23,001 nt of DNA from Oribacterium sp. (GTDB taxonomy: Bacteria > Bacillota_A > Clostridia > Lachnospirales > Lachnospiraceae). Shown here piece by piece: positions 8,367 to 17,555 of this stretch. Position 1 is the stretch's first letter. Each line of letters opens with the position of its first letter. Location of the stretch: assembly GCA_017940955.1 (NCBI GenBank), contig JAGAXP010000037.1, positions 1-23,001 on the forward strand, read 5' to 3'. The translations under genes were made by a program, and so were the position numbers. The notes under the pieces are model-generated. The model was not told where the DNA came from and searched no databases. It worked only from the letters and a program-made list of their open reading frames with translations.

Positions 8367-10409
8367 ATGATAGAAGGATTTATAAGAGTTGCTTCCGCAA
8401 CGCCCGGGATAAAGGTTGCGGATGTTTCACATAATAAAGAAGCGATAATCAGTAACATAGTGGAGGCGGAGAAGCAGAGGGTTAAGCTTATCGTTTTCCC
8501 GGAGCTTGCATTAACGGCATATACCTGTGCGGATCTGTTCCACCAGACGATTCTTATTGATAAAGCAGAAAAAGCACTGGATGAAATTGCGGAAGAAACC
8601 AAAGGAAGAGAAATTGTTGTAGTAGTGGGAACCACCTGGTATACGGATCATAAGCTTTATAATACAGCTGCTGTTCTTCACGATGGACGTATCCTTGCCA
8701 TTATCCCCAAGAAGAATCTCCCGAACTACGGTGAGTTTTATGAGAGAAGATGGTTTAATCCCGGAAGCGAAGCTGTGAGATTTTTAAAGCACAGATCAAA
8801 GGCAACCGGAGAAACCTATGAGATACCCTTCGGTATGAATATATTGCTCGAAGCCGAAGACTTTAAGGATTTTGTTCTTGCAGCTGAAATCTGTGAGGAC
8901 GTATGGGTTCCGGAAACTCCCTCCACAAAGCATGCCCTTGCGGGAGCTACCGTCATTGCCAATACTTCTGCCTCTGATGAAACAGTCGGAAAGGACAGTT
9001 ACCGCCGGGAGCTTATACGTTCCACCAGTGCCCGTCTTGTGGCAGCTTATGTCTATACCAATGCCGGGGACGGTGAGTCAACAACAGACCTTGTTTTCGG
9101 AGGACAGGATATCATTGCGGAGAATGGCTCCATAGTTAAAGAAGGAAAGCGCTTCGAGACAGGACTCTACATTGCGGATATCGATCTCCGTAAGCTGGAT
9201 CAGGAGAGGTCCAGAACCACTACGTATCCTTCTGTTTCCGAGGAGCTGAGAGAAAAATATGAGATCGTAAGATTCAGTTTTAAGCCGGAGAAGTTTGAGT
9301 CTGAAACGGAGGATTCTGAAGTCTCAGGAGAAGCTGTTGGAGAAAAGCTCCTTGCCGAAGCATTAGATCTCAGAAGATACATCGATCCTAAACCCTTTGT
9401 ACCCGGTAATCAGCAGGAGAGAACCCGGAGGTGTAACGAGATCTTCACCATACAGGCGCTGGGACTCAAAAAGAGACTGGAGCACATCGGCTGCAAGACT
9501 GCAGTTATAGGTATTTCCGGAGGTCTTGATTCCACACTGGCACTTCTGGTTACCGCAAGAGCCTTTGATCTGCTGGGATTACCGAGAGAAAACATTATCT
9601 CTGTGACCATGCCGGCTTTCGGAACCACAGACAGAACCTATAACAATGCCGTGACTCTGACAAAGAGACTTAACGCCACTCTTAGGGAGATCAATATCAA
9701 GGAGTCGGTATTGCTGCATTTCAGGGATATCGGACATGACCCGGAGGATCATTCTGTCACCTATGAGAATTCCCAGGCAAGAGAGCGGACCCAGATACTT
9801 ATGGATATCGCAAATCAGACTGATGGAATAGTTATAGGAACCGGAGATCTCAGCGAGCTTGCCCTCGGATGGGCGACCTATAACGGAGATCACATGTCTA
9901 TGTATGCGGTTAATGCAGGCGTTCCGAAAACACTGGTGAGATACCTTGTTAAGTATGTAGCCGATACTTCAGAGGATAAGGCATTAAGCTCATGTCTTTA
10001 TGATATCTTTGATACACCTGTGAGCCCGGAGCTTCTTCCTCCGACAGGAGACGGAAAGATATCCCAAAAGACAGAGGATCTGGTGGGACCTTATGAGCTC
10101 CACGATTTCTTCCTCTATCAGATAATGAGATTCGGTTTCAGCCCGAAAAAGGTTTATATGCTGGCTTTGAAGGCTTTCTCACGTGAAAATCAGGGGGATT
10201 CGGACGATGCTGAGATATACGAAGCTGATGAGATCTTCAAATGGTTAAATAAATTCTATTGGAGATTTTTCTCCCAGCAGTTCAAGAGAAGCTGTCTCCC
10301 CGACGGACCAAAGGTTGGTTCTGTGGCAGTTTCTCCAAGAGGAGACCTGAGGATGCCGAGTGATGCGGTAGTAAAGCTGTGGATCGAAGAATTGAAAGAA
10401 TTGAGGTAA
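8367..10409 (+). CDS. nadE: Glutamine-dependent NAD(+) synthetase
   Basis: The 680-residue enzyme has two domains. The N-terminal nitrilase-type glutaminase (about 1-300) supplies ammonia, with triad residues E46 (FPELALTAY), K115 (IIPKKNLPNYGEFYE) and C176 (AAEICEDVWVP). The C-terminal NAD synthase domain (about 345-680) has the ATP-pyrophosphatase loop SGGLDST (384-390) and GTGDLSELALGW. It converts deamido-NAD, ATP and glutamine to NAD in the cytosol. Length and motifs match the long, glutamine-using type rather than the short ammonia-dependent NadE. The RBS is CGGAGG. Only three bases separate its stop from a small double-glycine peptide gene, and no terminator lies between them, so it appears to head an operon with the peptide exporter downstream. 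Confidence 0.96.
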   Translation: MIEGFIRVASATPGIKVADVSHNKEAIISNIVEAEKQRVKLIVFPELALTAYTCADLFHQTILIDKAEKALDEIAEETKGREIVVVVGTTWYTDHKLYNTAAVLHDGRILAIIPKKNLPNYGEFYERRWFNPGSEAVRFLKHRSKATGETYEIPFGMNILLEAEDFKDFVLAAEICEDVWVPETPSTKHALAGATVIANTSASDETVGKDSYRRELIRSTSARLVAAYVYTNAGDGESTTDLVFGGQDIIAENGSIVKEGKRFETGLYIADIDLRKLDQERSRTTTYPSVSEELREKYEIVRFSFKPEKFESETEDSEVSGEAVGEKLLAEALDLRRYIDPKPFVPGNQQERTRRCNEIFTIQALGLKKRLEHIGCKTAVIGISGGLDSTLALLVTARAFDLLGLPRENIISVTMPAFGTTDRTYNNAVTLTKRLNATLREINIKESVLLHFRDIGHDPEDHSVTYENSQARERTQILMDIANQTDGIVIGTGDLSELALGWATYNGDHMSMYAVNAGVPKTLVRYLVKYVADTSEDKALSSCLYDIFDTPVSPELLPPTGDGKISQKTEDLVGPYELHDFFLYQIMRFGFSPKKVYMLALKAFSRENQGDSDDAEIYEADEIFKWLNKFYWRFFSQQFKRSCLPDGPKVGSVAVSPRGDLRMPSDAVVKLWIEELKELR

Positions 10410-10412
10410 ATT

Positions 10413-10583
10413 ATGGATAATATTAAGGATGACAAAAAAGTTCTTGAAAAAAGTGAAGATCTGAATAAGGCTGCGGAGACAGAGTTTGTTGATGGATTTT
10501 CCGGATTCGAACCCATACCCGATCATGATCTGAAGAAGGTTATGGGCGGTCAGGATATCATGGCAAAAAGCGATAAATTTTAA
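10413..10583 (+). CDS. Double-glycine leader peptide, putative substrate of the adjacent exporter
   Basis: A 56-codon frame runs from the ATG at 10413 to the TAA at 10581-10583. Its GAGG ribosome site overlaps the end of nadE. The peptide is highly charged and has no cysteine. Residues 35-46 read IPDHDLKKVMGG. This matches the classic double-glycine leader pattern: Ile at -12, Asp at -8, Leu at -7, Val at -4 and Gly-Gly at -2/-1. Cleavage after G46 would release only QDIMAKSDKF, ten residues. The gene lies eight bases before a secretion protein and directly ahead of a transporter with a C39 leader peptidase, the enzyme class that cuts such leaders. The product could be a short linear signal or a bacteriocin-like peptide. 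With no Cys and no modification enzyme nearby, lanthipeptide-type processing is unlikely. I do not recognise the sequence from any named peptide family. Confidence 0.75.
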   Translation: MDNIKDDKKVLEKSEDLNKAAETEFVDGFSGFEPIPDHDLKKVMGGQDIMAKSDKF

Positions 10584-10591
10584 GGACAATT

Positions 10592-11107
10592 ATGGATAAA
10601 AAACAGCTTTTTAGAAAGAAAAGTTATGAGCATATCAATTCCCCTGAGAAGCTCGATCAGTTCCTGGATATTCCGGGAGCCAATACATGGGCTCTGATTG
10701 CAGCCTTATTTATAACGATTGGTGCTGCTATTCTGTGGGGAATCTTTGGCAGCGTTCCCGAAACCGTATCTGCCGTCGGCATCAGAACACCCAGGGGTAT
10801 AACCTGCTTTGTGTCTTCCCAGGAAGCTCATCGTGTGGAACCCGGAATGAAGGTCATAGTAAGTGATGATAAAAACACCATTATCGGAACAGTTGATCTC
10901 GTTGGCATGAGCGTATCTTATTACAATGCCGGAGAGGCTGTAAATGCTCCCTGGCTGCTTGAAAACAACCTGAAGGACACTGAATGGGTAAGTTCTGTTA
11001 TCGTGAAGGTTCAGGATGAAGATACCGATAAGCTTGCCATCAATGCCGAGCTAAAGGCAAAGGTCGTGTTGGAAGAGAGACCGCCATATAAAATATTGTT
11101 TGACTGA
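10592..11107 (+). CDS. Short NHLM-type secretion protein (HlyD/membrane-fusion-like)
   Basis: The 171-residue protein has a cytoplasmic N-terminus with SPEKLDQFLDIP (17-28), a transmembrane helix (about 32-52) ending in WGIFGSVPETV, and a small extracytoplasmic beta-rich domain (about 60-165). The N-terminal pattern and gene order match the NHLM bacteriocin secretion protein family. Normal members are more than twice as long and contain a coiled-coil hairpin and lipoyl-like halves. Here only the membrane-proximal beta-barrel-like part (SSQEAHRVEPGMKVIV, IIGTVDLVGMSVSYY) remains, without an internal stop or frameshift that I can see. It probably forms a minimal adaptor on the outer face of the ABC exporter. 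It starts eight bases after the peptide gene and ends 14 bases before the peptidase-transporter gene. Confidence 0.8.
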   Translation: MDKKQLFRKKSYEHINSPEKLDQFLDIPGANTWALIAALFITIGAAILWGIFGSVPETVSAVGIRTPRGITCFVSSQEAHRVEPGMKVIVSDDKNTIIGTVDLVGMSVSYYNAGEAVNAPWLLENNLKDTEWVSSVIVKVQDEDTDKLAINAELKAKVVLEERPPYKILFD

Positions 11108-11121
11108 CTTATGGGAGGCAT

Positions 11122-13386
11122 ATGAGAAGGATCAAAAATATTCCTGTAGTTATGATGATGGAAAATACGGAGTGCGGTGCGGCCTGTCTCAATATGATAT
11201 TGGGATACTACGGGAAATGGGTTTCTCTTGAGCAGGTTCGCCAGGATTGCGCCATAAACAGAGATGGAAGCAATGCTCTGAACCTGGTTCTGGCTGCACG
11301 AAATTACGGTCTGGTGGGAGGTGGCTACCGGGCTTCTGTTGATGCGCTCAAAAATATTTCGGTTCCTCTGATTCTTCATTGGAATTTCAGTCATTTTGTG
11401 GTTTTTTGCGGATTTGACGGTGACAGGGTTGAGATCATAGACCCGGCCATGGGAAAGGTTTATGTTTCCCGGGAGGAGTTTGATGTATCCTATACCGGAG
11501 TTGTATTGAAGCTTGAGCCGGGACCTGAATTTAAAAAGGAAGGTCATCCCGATACGGTTATGCATTTTGTAAAGAGCAGACTGAAAAACTCCCGGAAAAC
11601 CTTTTTGGCTGCTGTGCTTTTTTCGGTTCTGGTGGGACTTGGCGGTCTCATAAGTCCGTTTCTGAACAGAGTATATCTTGATTATATTCTGACAGGTTCA
11701 AACGAGGAATGGTTTGTCGCAGTTATCGGATTCATGGGATTGATGGCCGGATTCATCGGAATTGCTTCCATTGTGGAAGCTGTATATGGTCTGCAGGTAG
11801 AGGCAAAGCTTGGCGTTAATGCCGGCATGGGATTTATGTGGCATGTACTCCATCTTCCGGTAGAGTTTTTTAAGCAGCGTTATGTGGGAGATGTGGTTCA
11901 GAGACAGGAGAGTAACCAGAATATAGCGAGACTTCTTATCAAGAGTCTGGCTCCGATACTTATCGAGGTATGCTTTACCATATTCTATGTGGCAGCCATG
12001 CTTCATTATTCGGTAACGCTTACCCTTCTTGGGGTTATGGTGCTGTTTATGAACCTTGTGCTTACCCAGAGAGCCACCTCGGTGGATATAAACAGGAACC
12101 GTGCCCAGCTTCAGTATAAGGGCCGCATGGATAATGCAACCATCGCCGGAGTTGAGATGATAGAAACCATAAAAGCTTCGGGAACGGAGGATGAATACTT
12201 TGAAAGGTGGGCAGGTCTGCAGGCCAATTTTCTGAATTATGGCAATGTCACCCGTGGCGCCCGTCTGGAAGTATATCTGGAGTTCATGAGGGATCTGGCA
12301 AACTGGGCGGTTGTTACAGCCGGTGCCTGGTTTATATTAAAGGGCGAGATTACGGTAGGTATGCTTCTTGCCATCCAGGGCTTTCTCGGTAATGTTTCCA
12401 CTCCGCTGCAGAGTCTGATTTCAGTGGGACAACAGTTCCAGGAGCTGGTCAATGCCATCAACAGAGTTGAAGATGTAATGAGATATAAGGCGGATGTTCC
12501 GGAAACTTTTGACGAGGAAATGAAAAATGCCGGAATCATCATATCTAAATCAAAAACGGATTCAGATTCGGATGGAGACCCGGATGAAGATCCGGATGAT
12601 GAGGAGAGAGACTTAAAAAGGGATCATATAGTAGAGAGGCTCTTTCAAAATGAGGATCCTGAAAAGTTAAGCGGAGAAATTGAGTTTAAGAATGTGACCT
12701 TTGGTTACAGTAAGCTGTCAGAGCCGTTTATAGAGAATTTCTCCCTGAAGGTTCCTGCCGGGGGCAGTGTTGCATTCGTTGGATATTCAGGCTGTGGAAA
12801 GAGCACCATGGCGAAGCTTCTGTCAGGACTTTATAAACCCTGGTCAGGCGAAATTCTTTATGACGGAACACCTATAGATAATATTCCCAGGGATATTTTT
12901 ACAAGTTCTTTGTCGGTTGTGGATCAGGATATAGTTCTTTTTGAGGATGAGATAGCTGAAAATATTTCTCTTTGGGACAAATCCATAGAGGATTTTGACA
13001 TTATCCTCGCGGCAAGAGACGCCCATATCCATGATGAGATCATCTCAAGAGAAGGAGGTTATCATGGTTTGATCCGGGAGAACGGAAAGAACTTTTCCGG
13101 AGGGCAGAGACAGCGTATAGAAATCGCAAGAGTACTTGCGGAGGATCCGTCCATACTTATTCTTGATGAAGCCACCAGCGCACTTGATGCGGAGACCGAA
13201 TTTAAGGTAATGGAGTCCATCAGAGAACGAGGCATTTCCATAATAGTTATTGCCCATCGTCTCTCTACCATTCGTGAGTGCGACGAGATCATCGTTATGG
13301 ATAAGGGCAAGATCGTTGACAGAGGAACACATGATGAACTTATGAAGAGGGGTGGCTTGTATCGCCAGCTTATTATGATGGAGTAA
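11122..13386 (+). CDS. Peptidase-containing ABC exporter (C39 peptidase-TMD-NBD, NHLM type)
   Basis: The 754-residue protein combines leader cleavage and export. Residues 1-135 form a C39 peptidase with catalytic C18 (TECGAACL), H91 (NFSHFVVF) and D107 (IIDPAMG). A six-helix transmembrane domain (about 155-450) and an ABC ATPase (about 515-754) follow. The ATPase has Walker A GYSGCGKST (around 555), signature FSGGQRQR, Walker B with catalytic Glu (ILILDEATSALD) and the H-loop IAHRLS. All expected catalytic residues are present. Such proteins cut double-glycine leaders on the cytosolic side and pump out the core. The double-glycine peptide encoded 0.5 kb upstream is the obvious candidate substrate. 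Between the membrane domain and ATPase there is an unusual Asp/Glu-rich linker (about 475-500). The start has GGGAGG just upstream. Three bases separate it from the next transporter gene. Confidence 0.94.
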   Translation: MRRIKNIPVVMMMENTECGAACLNMILGYYGKWVSLEQVRQDCAINRDGSNALNLVLAARNYGLVGGGYRASVDALKNISVPLILHWNFSHFVVFCGFDGDRVEIIDPAMGKVYVSREEFDVSYTGVVLKLEPGPEFKKEGHPDTVMHFVKSRLKNSRKTFLAAVLFSVLVGLGGLISPFLNRVYLDYILTGSNEEWFVAVIGFMGLMAGFIGIASIVEAVYGLQVEAKLGVNAGMGFMWHVLHLPVEFFKQRYVGDVVQRQESNQNIARLLIKSLAPILIEVCFTIFYVAAMLHYSVTLTLLGVMVLFMNLVLTQRATSVDINRNRAQLQYKGRMDNATIAGVEMIETIKASGTEDEYFERWAGLQANFLNYGNVTRGARLEVYLEFMRDLANWAVVTAGAWFILKGEITVGMLLAIQGFLGNVSTPLQSLISVGQQFQELVNAINRVEDVMRYKADVPETFDEEMKNAGIIISKSKTDSDSDGDPDEDPDDEERDLKRDHIVERLFQNEDPEKLSGEIEFKNVTFGYSKLSEPFIENFSLKVPAGGSVAFVGYSGCGKSTMAKLLSGLYKPWSGEILYDGTPIDNIPRDIFTSSLSVVDQDIVLFEDEIAENISLWDKSIEDFDIILAARDAHIHDEIISREGGYHGLIRENGKNFSGGQRQRIEIARVLAEDPSILILDEATSALDAETEFKVMESIRERGISIIVIAHRLSTIRECDEIIVMDKGKIVDRGTHDELMKRGGLYRQLIMME

Positions 13387-13389
13387 GTA

Positions 13390-15561
13390 ATGGGACTTCT
13401 TGATAATCAGATAAAAACCAGAAGAAAAAATGATAATGATGCCATGGAACGGGCGCTGGGTGAACTCCGTGCGGCGGTCATGGGAGAAGAAGTTTACTTC
13501 CAGAGTAAGGGAACAAGGGATGATGCCCTGAAGGAAATTCTCATATATTACGGTGTAAGATATGAAGATCCGCCCAGTATCCTGGATTCCTTTGAAGACC
13601 GTATGAATTTTATGCTCAGCCCAACCGGTATCATGAAAAGACATGTTAAGCTTACAAAGGGCTGGTGGATTCATGATGCCAATCCGATACTGGCTTATAC
13701 CAAAACCGGGGAAGCCCTGGCACTGCTTCCGAAGAATTTCGGAGGATATCAGTGGTATGACTATAGAAGCGGAAAATATATCAAAGCCCGCAAAGACAAT
13801 GTGGATATCTTCACAGGGGATGCCCTCGTTTTCTACAGGCCCATGCCTATAAAGAAGATGACTCTCATGGATTATTTCAGGTACATAGTGACGGAGATAA
13901 GAATTTACAGGATCATTTATTTTATTCTTCTCAGTATGATGGTCAGCCTGATGGGACTGGTGACACCTATCTTTACCCAATATATATTCAATACCATCAT
14001 TCCTATGAAAAACGGAAGGGCTCTTATGGTCATAGCGGCCAATTACTTAGGCATTCTTGTTGCGTCAATGCTGATAAAACTTAGTAAGAATCTGTCCCTC
14101 CGTACCATTCAGAGAAAAGCTGAAATTGCTTCCGAGGGCGGGGTCATGGGAAGAGTGCTGAACCTTCCGGTACAGTTCTTTGAGGATCATAATTCCGGAG
14201 AGATGCAGAGAAGAATCATGGCAGGAAAGGAGATCGTTGAAAAGGCCACAAACATTGCTCTTGCTGCCATAGTCGGGGCTGTTCTTGCCGTTGCATATCT
14301 TATTGAAATTATGATAATGGTGCCTCAGCTCTTTCCGGTTACCATAGCCATAGTTGCCATACAGATTTTTTTCTTTGTTGTTATCGCCTGGATACAGCAG
14401 GACTGGAATTTTACTCTTCTGGAGGTCAAGTCCAAGATAAACGGACTCACCTATCAGCTGTTTTCGGGGATACAGAAAATAAAGCTTGCAGGTGCCGAGA
14501 AGAGAGCATTTGCCAAGTGGGCTAAGCTTTTCAAGGAGGAGTCTGACTGTAATTACAATGCTCCCACCATAACAACCCTTCCTGTGGTTCTTGAAGAGTT
14601 TATCGTTCTTGCGGGTACTGTGGTGCTTTGTGTGATCGCAGTGGAAAAGAATCTGAGTGAAGCTGATTTTATGGCTTTTTCTTCGGCGTTTTCATTGTTC
14701 CAGGCGGCCTTTTCGGCTTTGATCTCCGTTGAGGGAGAGATTTGCATGATAGGGCCTTTATCCAGAGAGCTGATGCCTATTCTTGAAGCTGTTCCTGAAG
14801 TAGGAGAAAGTAAAAAGCCTATTCCCCGTATGACAGGCGGAATAGAGCTTAGTAACGTAAGCTTCAGATATTCCGAAGAGGGTCCCATGGTTCTTAAGGG
14901 TATCAATTTAAAGATACAGCCGGGCCAGTATGTAGCCATAGTCGGACATACGGGTTGCGGCAAGAGCACCCTTATGCGTCTGCTTCTCGGATTCGAGACT
15001 CCGACTGAGGGTGGGATTTACTATGACGGAAGGGATCTGGATTCCATTGACTTAAAGAGACTGCGCAGAAATATAGGAGTTGTGCTTCAGAATGCACATC
15101 TTTTCGCAGGTACGATTTTTTCCAATATTTCCATCGCCTGTCCCGGACTTACCATGAAGGAAGCCTGGAAGGCTGCGGAAATGGCTGATATAGCAGAGGA
15201 TATCAGGGCTATGCCGCTCGGAATGCAGACCATGATATCCGAGAGCGGAGGCACCATATCCGGTGGTCAGAGGCAGAGACTTATGATTGCCCAGGCCATA
15301 GCCTGCAAACCCAAGATTCTCATGTTTGATGAAGCCACCAGTGCCCTGGATAATATTTCCCAGGATCAGATAGCGGAGTCGCTGTCAGAGCTTAAGTGTA
15401 CCCGTATCGTTATCGCCCACAGGTTAAGCACTATTAAAAAATGCAGCAGAATTATAGTGCTTGATGGCGGTCAGATAGTTGAAGACGGAAAGTATGAAGA
15501 GCTGCTGGAAAAGGGAGGACTGTTTTCCGAACTTATCAAGCGTCAGCAGGTGGATATCTGA
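13390..15561 (+). CDS. Second NHLM-type ABC transporter, membrane domain plus ATPase
   Basis: The 723-residue protein has an N-terminal soluble domain (about 1-160) with no motif I can assign, a transmembrane domain (about 172-455) and an ABC ATPase (about 480-723). The ATPase carries Walker A GHTGCGKST (around 520), signature SGGQRQR, Walker B ILMFDEATSALD and H-loop IAHRLSTI, so it should hydrolyse ATP. It has no C39 peptidase signature. Gene order and architecture match the NHLM bacteriocin-system ATP-binding transporter that accompanies the peptidase-containing one. Whether the two form a heterodimer or separate pumps cannot be told from sequence. It is the last gene of the operon and is followed by a strong hairpin terminator. 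Confidence 0.9.
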   Translation: MGLLDNQIKTRRKNDNDAMERALGELRAAVMGEEVYFQSKGTRDDALKEILIYYGVRYEDPPSILDSFEDRMNFMLSPTGIMKRHVKLTKGWWIHDANPILAYTKTGEALALLPKNFGGYQWYDYRSGKYIKARKDNVDIFTGDALVFYRPMPIKKMTLMDYFRYIVTEIRIYRIIYFILLSMMVSLMGLVTPIFTQYIFNTIIPMKNGRALMVIAANYLGILVASMLIKLSKNLSLRTIQRKAEIASEGGVMGRVLNLPVQFFEDHNSGEMQRRIMAGKEIVEKATNIALAAIVGAVLAVAYLIEIMIMVPQLFPVTIAIVAIQIFFFVVIAWIQQDWNFTLLEVKSKINGLTYQLFSGIQKIKLAGAEKRAFAKWAKLFKEESDCNYNAPTITTLPVVLEEFIVLAGTVVLCVIAVEKNLSEADFMAFSSAFSLFQAAFSALISVEGEICMIGPLSRELMPILEAVPEVGESKKPIPRMTGGIELSNVSFRYSEEGPMVLKGINLKIQPGQYVAIVGHTGCGKSTLMRLLLGFETPTEGGIYYDGRDLDSIDLKRLRRNIGVVLQNAHLFAGTIFSNISIACPGLTMKEAWKAAEMADIAEDIRAMPLGMQTMISESGGTISGGQRQRLMIAQAIACKPKILMFDEATSALDNISQDQIAESLSELKCTRIVIAHRLSTIKKCSRIIVLDGGQIVEDGKYEELLEKGGLFSELIKRQQVDI

Positions 15562-15600
15562 GCCGGTTAAGAAATAATATTATTTTTATAAAACAGTTGA

Positions 15601-15655
15601 AAAAGTCTAAAGGGTGAGCAATATTTATAGTGCACACCCTTTAGACTTTTCTTTT
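15601..15655 (+). terminator. Terminator of the nadE/peptide-export operon
   Basis: A perfect 16-bp stem (15601-15616 with 15635-15650) encloses an 18-base loop and is followed by CTTTTT. It lies 40 bases after the second transporter gene, and no comparable hairpin occurs between 8367 and here. Confidence 0.9.
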
Positions 15656-15705
15656 TATCTAAATATGGCATAAGTCTTCCATCGAGTGGGCAGATAGGGG
15701 AATCA

Positions 15706-16506
15706 TTGGAGAAGATCATATCTACCGGTAATAAATTGGTAAAAGAGGTTAGGGAACTTGAAAAGAAGGCAAAGCTGAGACGGGAAACCGGTCTCTTTGT
15801 AGCCGAAGGCGAGAGGCTTTGCAGTGAGATCCCTGCGGATTCCATAGTCCGTATATTTGTTACCCCGGATTACAATGGACGGATGCCAGAGGGTTTAGTG
15901 TGGGATAAAGTTAAAAATACGTATACAAGAGCCGGAGGAGATATCGCTGTATATCAGGTGTCGAGGCAGATCATGGAATTCATGTCGGACACAAAAACAA
16001 GTCAGGGCATACTTGCTATCGTAAAACAGAAACATTACAAATCTTTATCCGGAGATTTCTTTATCATTCTTGATACCCTGCAGGATCCGGGAAACATGGG
16101 AACCATATTCAGAACAGCCGAGGCTGCGGGAGTAAAGGGAATAATCATGAATCGGAACTGTGTCGATATTTATTCACCCAAGGTTGTCAGAGCTACAATG
16201 GGGGCAATGTTCAGGATGCCTTTCATTATATGTGAGGACCTTTCTGCCGAAATAATAAGAATGAAGGATAAAGGCATAGCTGTATATGCGGCACACCTTA
16301 AGGGTGAGAAGAACCATTGGGAATTCGATTACAGTAAACCTACGGCGTTCATGATAGGAAACGAAGGCAATGGTCTCAGTGATGAGATCGCAGCACTGTC
16401 GGATGCATATATGCGTATTCCGATGATGGGAAAAACCGAGTCATTAAATGCAGCTGTTGCAGCAACTGTACTGATGTATGAAACGGTCAGACAGCGTATG
16501 AACTGA
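15706..16506 (+). CDS. TrmH/SpoU-family RNA 2'-O-methyltransferase
   Basis: The 266-residue protein has an N-terminal substrate-binding domain (about 1-105, with [13 protein letters not shown]) and a C-terminal SPOUT methyltransferase domain (about 110-266). The three family motifs are present: [27 protein letters not shown] and [16 protein letters not shown]. These enzymes use S-adenosylmethionine to methylate ribose 2'-OH in rRNA or tRNA through a trefoil knot. The exact RNA target cannot be told. It starts at TTG (15706), with AGGGG five bases upstream and no better in-frame ATG nearby. Its stop overlaps an ATG (TGATG at 16504-16508), which suggests coupling with argF. Confidence 0.92.
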   Translation: MEKIISTGNKLVKEVRELEKKAKLRRETGLFVAEGERLCSEIPADSIVRIFVTPDYNGRMPEGLVWDKVKNTYTRAGGDIAVYQVSRQIMEFMSDTKTSQGILAIVKQKHYKSLSGDFFIILDTLQDPGNMGTIFRTAEAAGVKGIIMNRNCVDIYSPKVVRATMGAMFRMPFIICEDLSAEIIRMKDKGIAVYAAHLKGEKNHWEFDYSKPTAFMIGNEGNGLSDEIAALSDAYMRIPMMGKTESLNAAVAATVLMYETVRQRMN

Positions 16507-16532
16507 TGACAGAGTCGAAAGGGGAGGATATT

Positions 16533-17546
16533 ATGGCAGATTTAACCGGAAGAGATTTTCTAAAGCTTCTTGACTATTCACCTGAGGAGATAAATTATCT
16601 TCTCGATATGGCAGCACGTTTAAAGGCTGAAAAAAAGGCAGGTCCGGTAAACGGACAGCCGATGCATAAGACAAGCTTCGAAGGAAAGAACATTGCACTG
16701 ATCTTTGAGAAGGATTCCACCAGAACCAGATGTTCCTTTGAGGTTGCGGCTTCAGATCTCGGCATGGGGTCAACCTATCTCGGACCCAGTGGTTCCCAGA
16801 TAGGAAATAAGGAGTCCATCGCAGATACCGCCAGGGTACTTTCAAGAATGTATGATGGTATCGAGTATCGCGGTTTCGGACAGGAGCTTGTGGAGGAGCT
16901 TGCGAAGTATAGTGATGTTCCTGTATGGAACGGTCTCACCAATGAGTTCCATCCAACTCAGATGCTTGCAGATATGCTTACCATACGTGAGCACAAAGGG
17001 AACCTTAAGGGACTTAAGCTGGTTTATATGGGTGATGCCAGATACAATATGGCGGATTCCTATATGGTGACCTGTGCAAAACTCGGAATGCATTTCGTAG
17101 CCTGTGCTCCCGAAGAGTACTGGCCGGATAAGAAGCTTATAGAAACCTGCAAAGAGATTGCTTCTCAGAATGGGGCAGTTCTTGAGTTTACAGAGGATGT
17201 TAAAACAGCATGTACCGATGCTGATGTTATTTGTACCGACGTTTGGGTATCCATGGGCGAACCGGATGAGGTATGGGAAAAGAGAATACATGATCTCAGC
17301 CCATATCAGGTTAATGCAGAGGCCTTTTCATATGCAAAGGAAGATGCTGTTTTCCTGCATTGTCTCCCGGCTTTCCACGATACAAATACAAGGATCGGCA
17401 AGAAGATATATGAGAAGTACGGTTTAAAAGAAATGGAAGTAACAAACGAGATTTTTGAGTCAAAGCACAGTGTGGTATTTGACGAGGCGGAAAACCGTAT
17501 GCATACTATCAAGGCAGTTATTTACACTACACTTGGCGGAAAGTAA
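16533..17546 (+). CDS. argF: Ornithine carbamoyltransferase
   Basis: The 337-residue enzyme makes citrulline from ornithine and carbamoyl phosphate. The carbamoyl-phosphate site DSTRTR (61-66), the FHPTQ motif, DVWVSMGE and the ornithine loop HCLPAFHD are all present, and length is normal. I prefer the ATG at 16533, which follows GGGGAGGAT at a good distance, over an upstream ATG at 16506 that overlaps the preceding stop and has no RBS. No other arginine biosynthesis or deiminase gene is in the window. An anabolic (argF) or catabolic (arcB) role therefore cannot be settled by context. Anabolic is the default in the absence of arcA or arcC. Confidence 0.95.
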   Translation: MADLTGRDFLKLLDYSPEEINYLLDMAARLKAEKKAGPVNGQPMHKTSFEGKNIALIFEKDSTRTRCSFEVAASDLGMGSTYLGPSGSQIGNKESIADTARVLSRMYDGIEYRGFGQELVEELAKYSDVPVWNGLTNEFHPTQMLADMLTIREHKGNLKGLKLVYMGDARYNMADSYMVTCAKLGMHFVACAPEEYWPDKKLIETCKEIASQNGAVLEFTEDVKTACTDADVICTDVWVSMGEPDEVWEKRIHDLSPYQVNAEAFSYAKEDAVFLHCLPAFHDTNTRIGKKIYEKYGLKEMEVTNEIFESKHSVVFDEAENRMHTIKAVIYTTLGGK

Positions 17547-17555
17547 GAGGTGCAG

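Noticed and set aside
13045..13980. A 311-codon open frame on the minus strand across the two ABC transporter genes
   Set aside because: It lies antisense across two clearly real genes, lacks any domain motif, and its length is explained by codon bias of the opposite strand.
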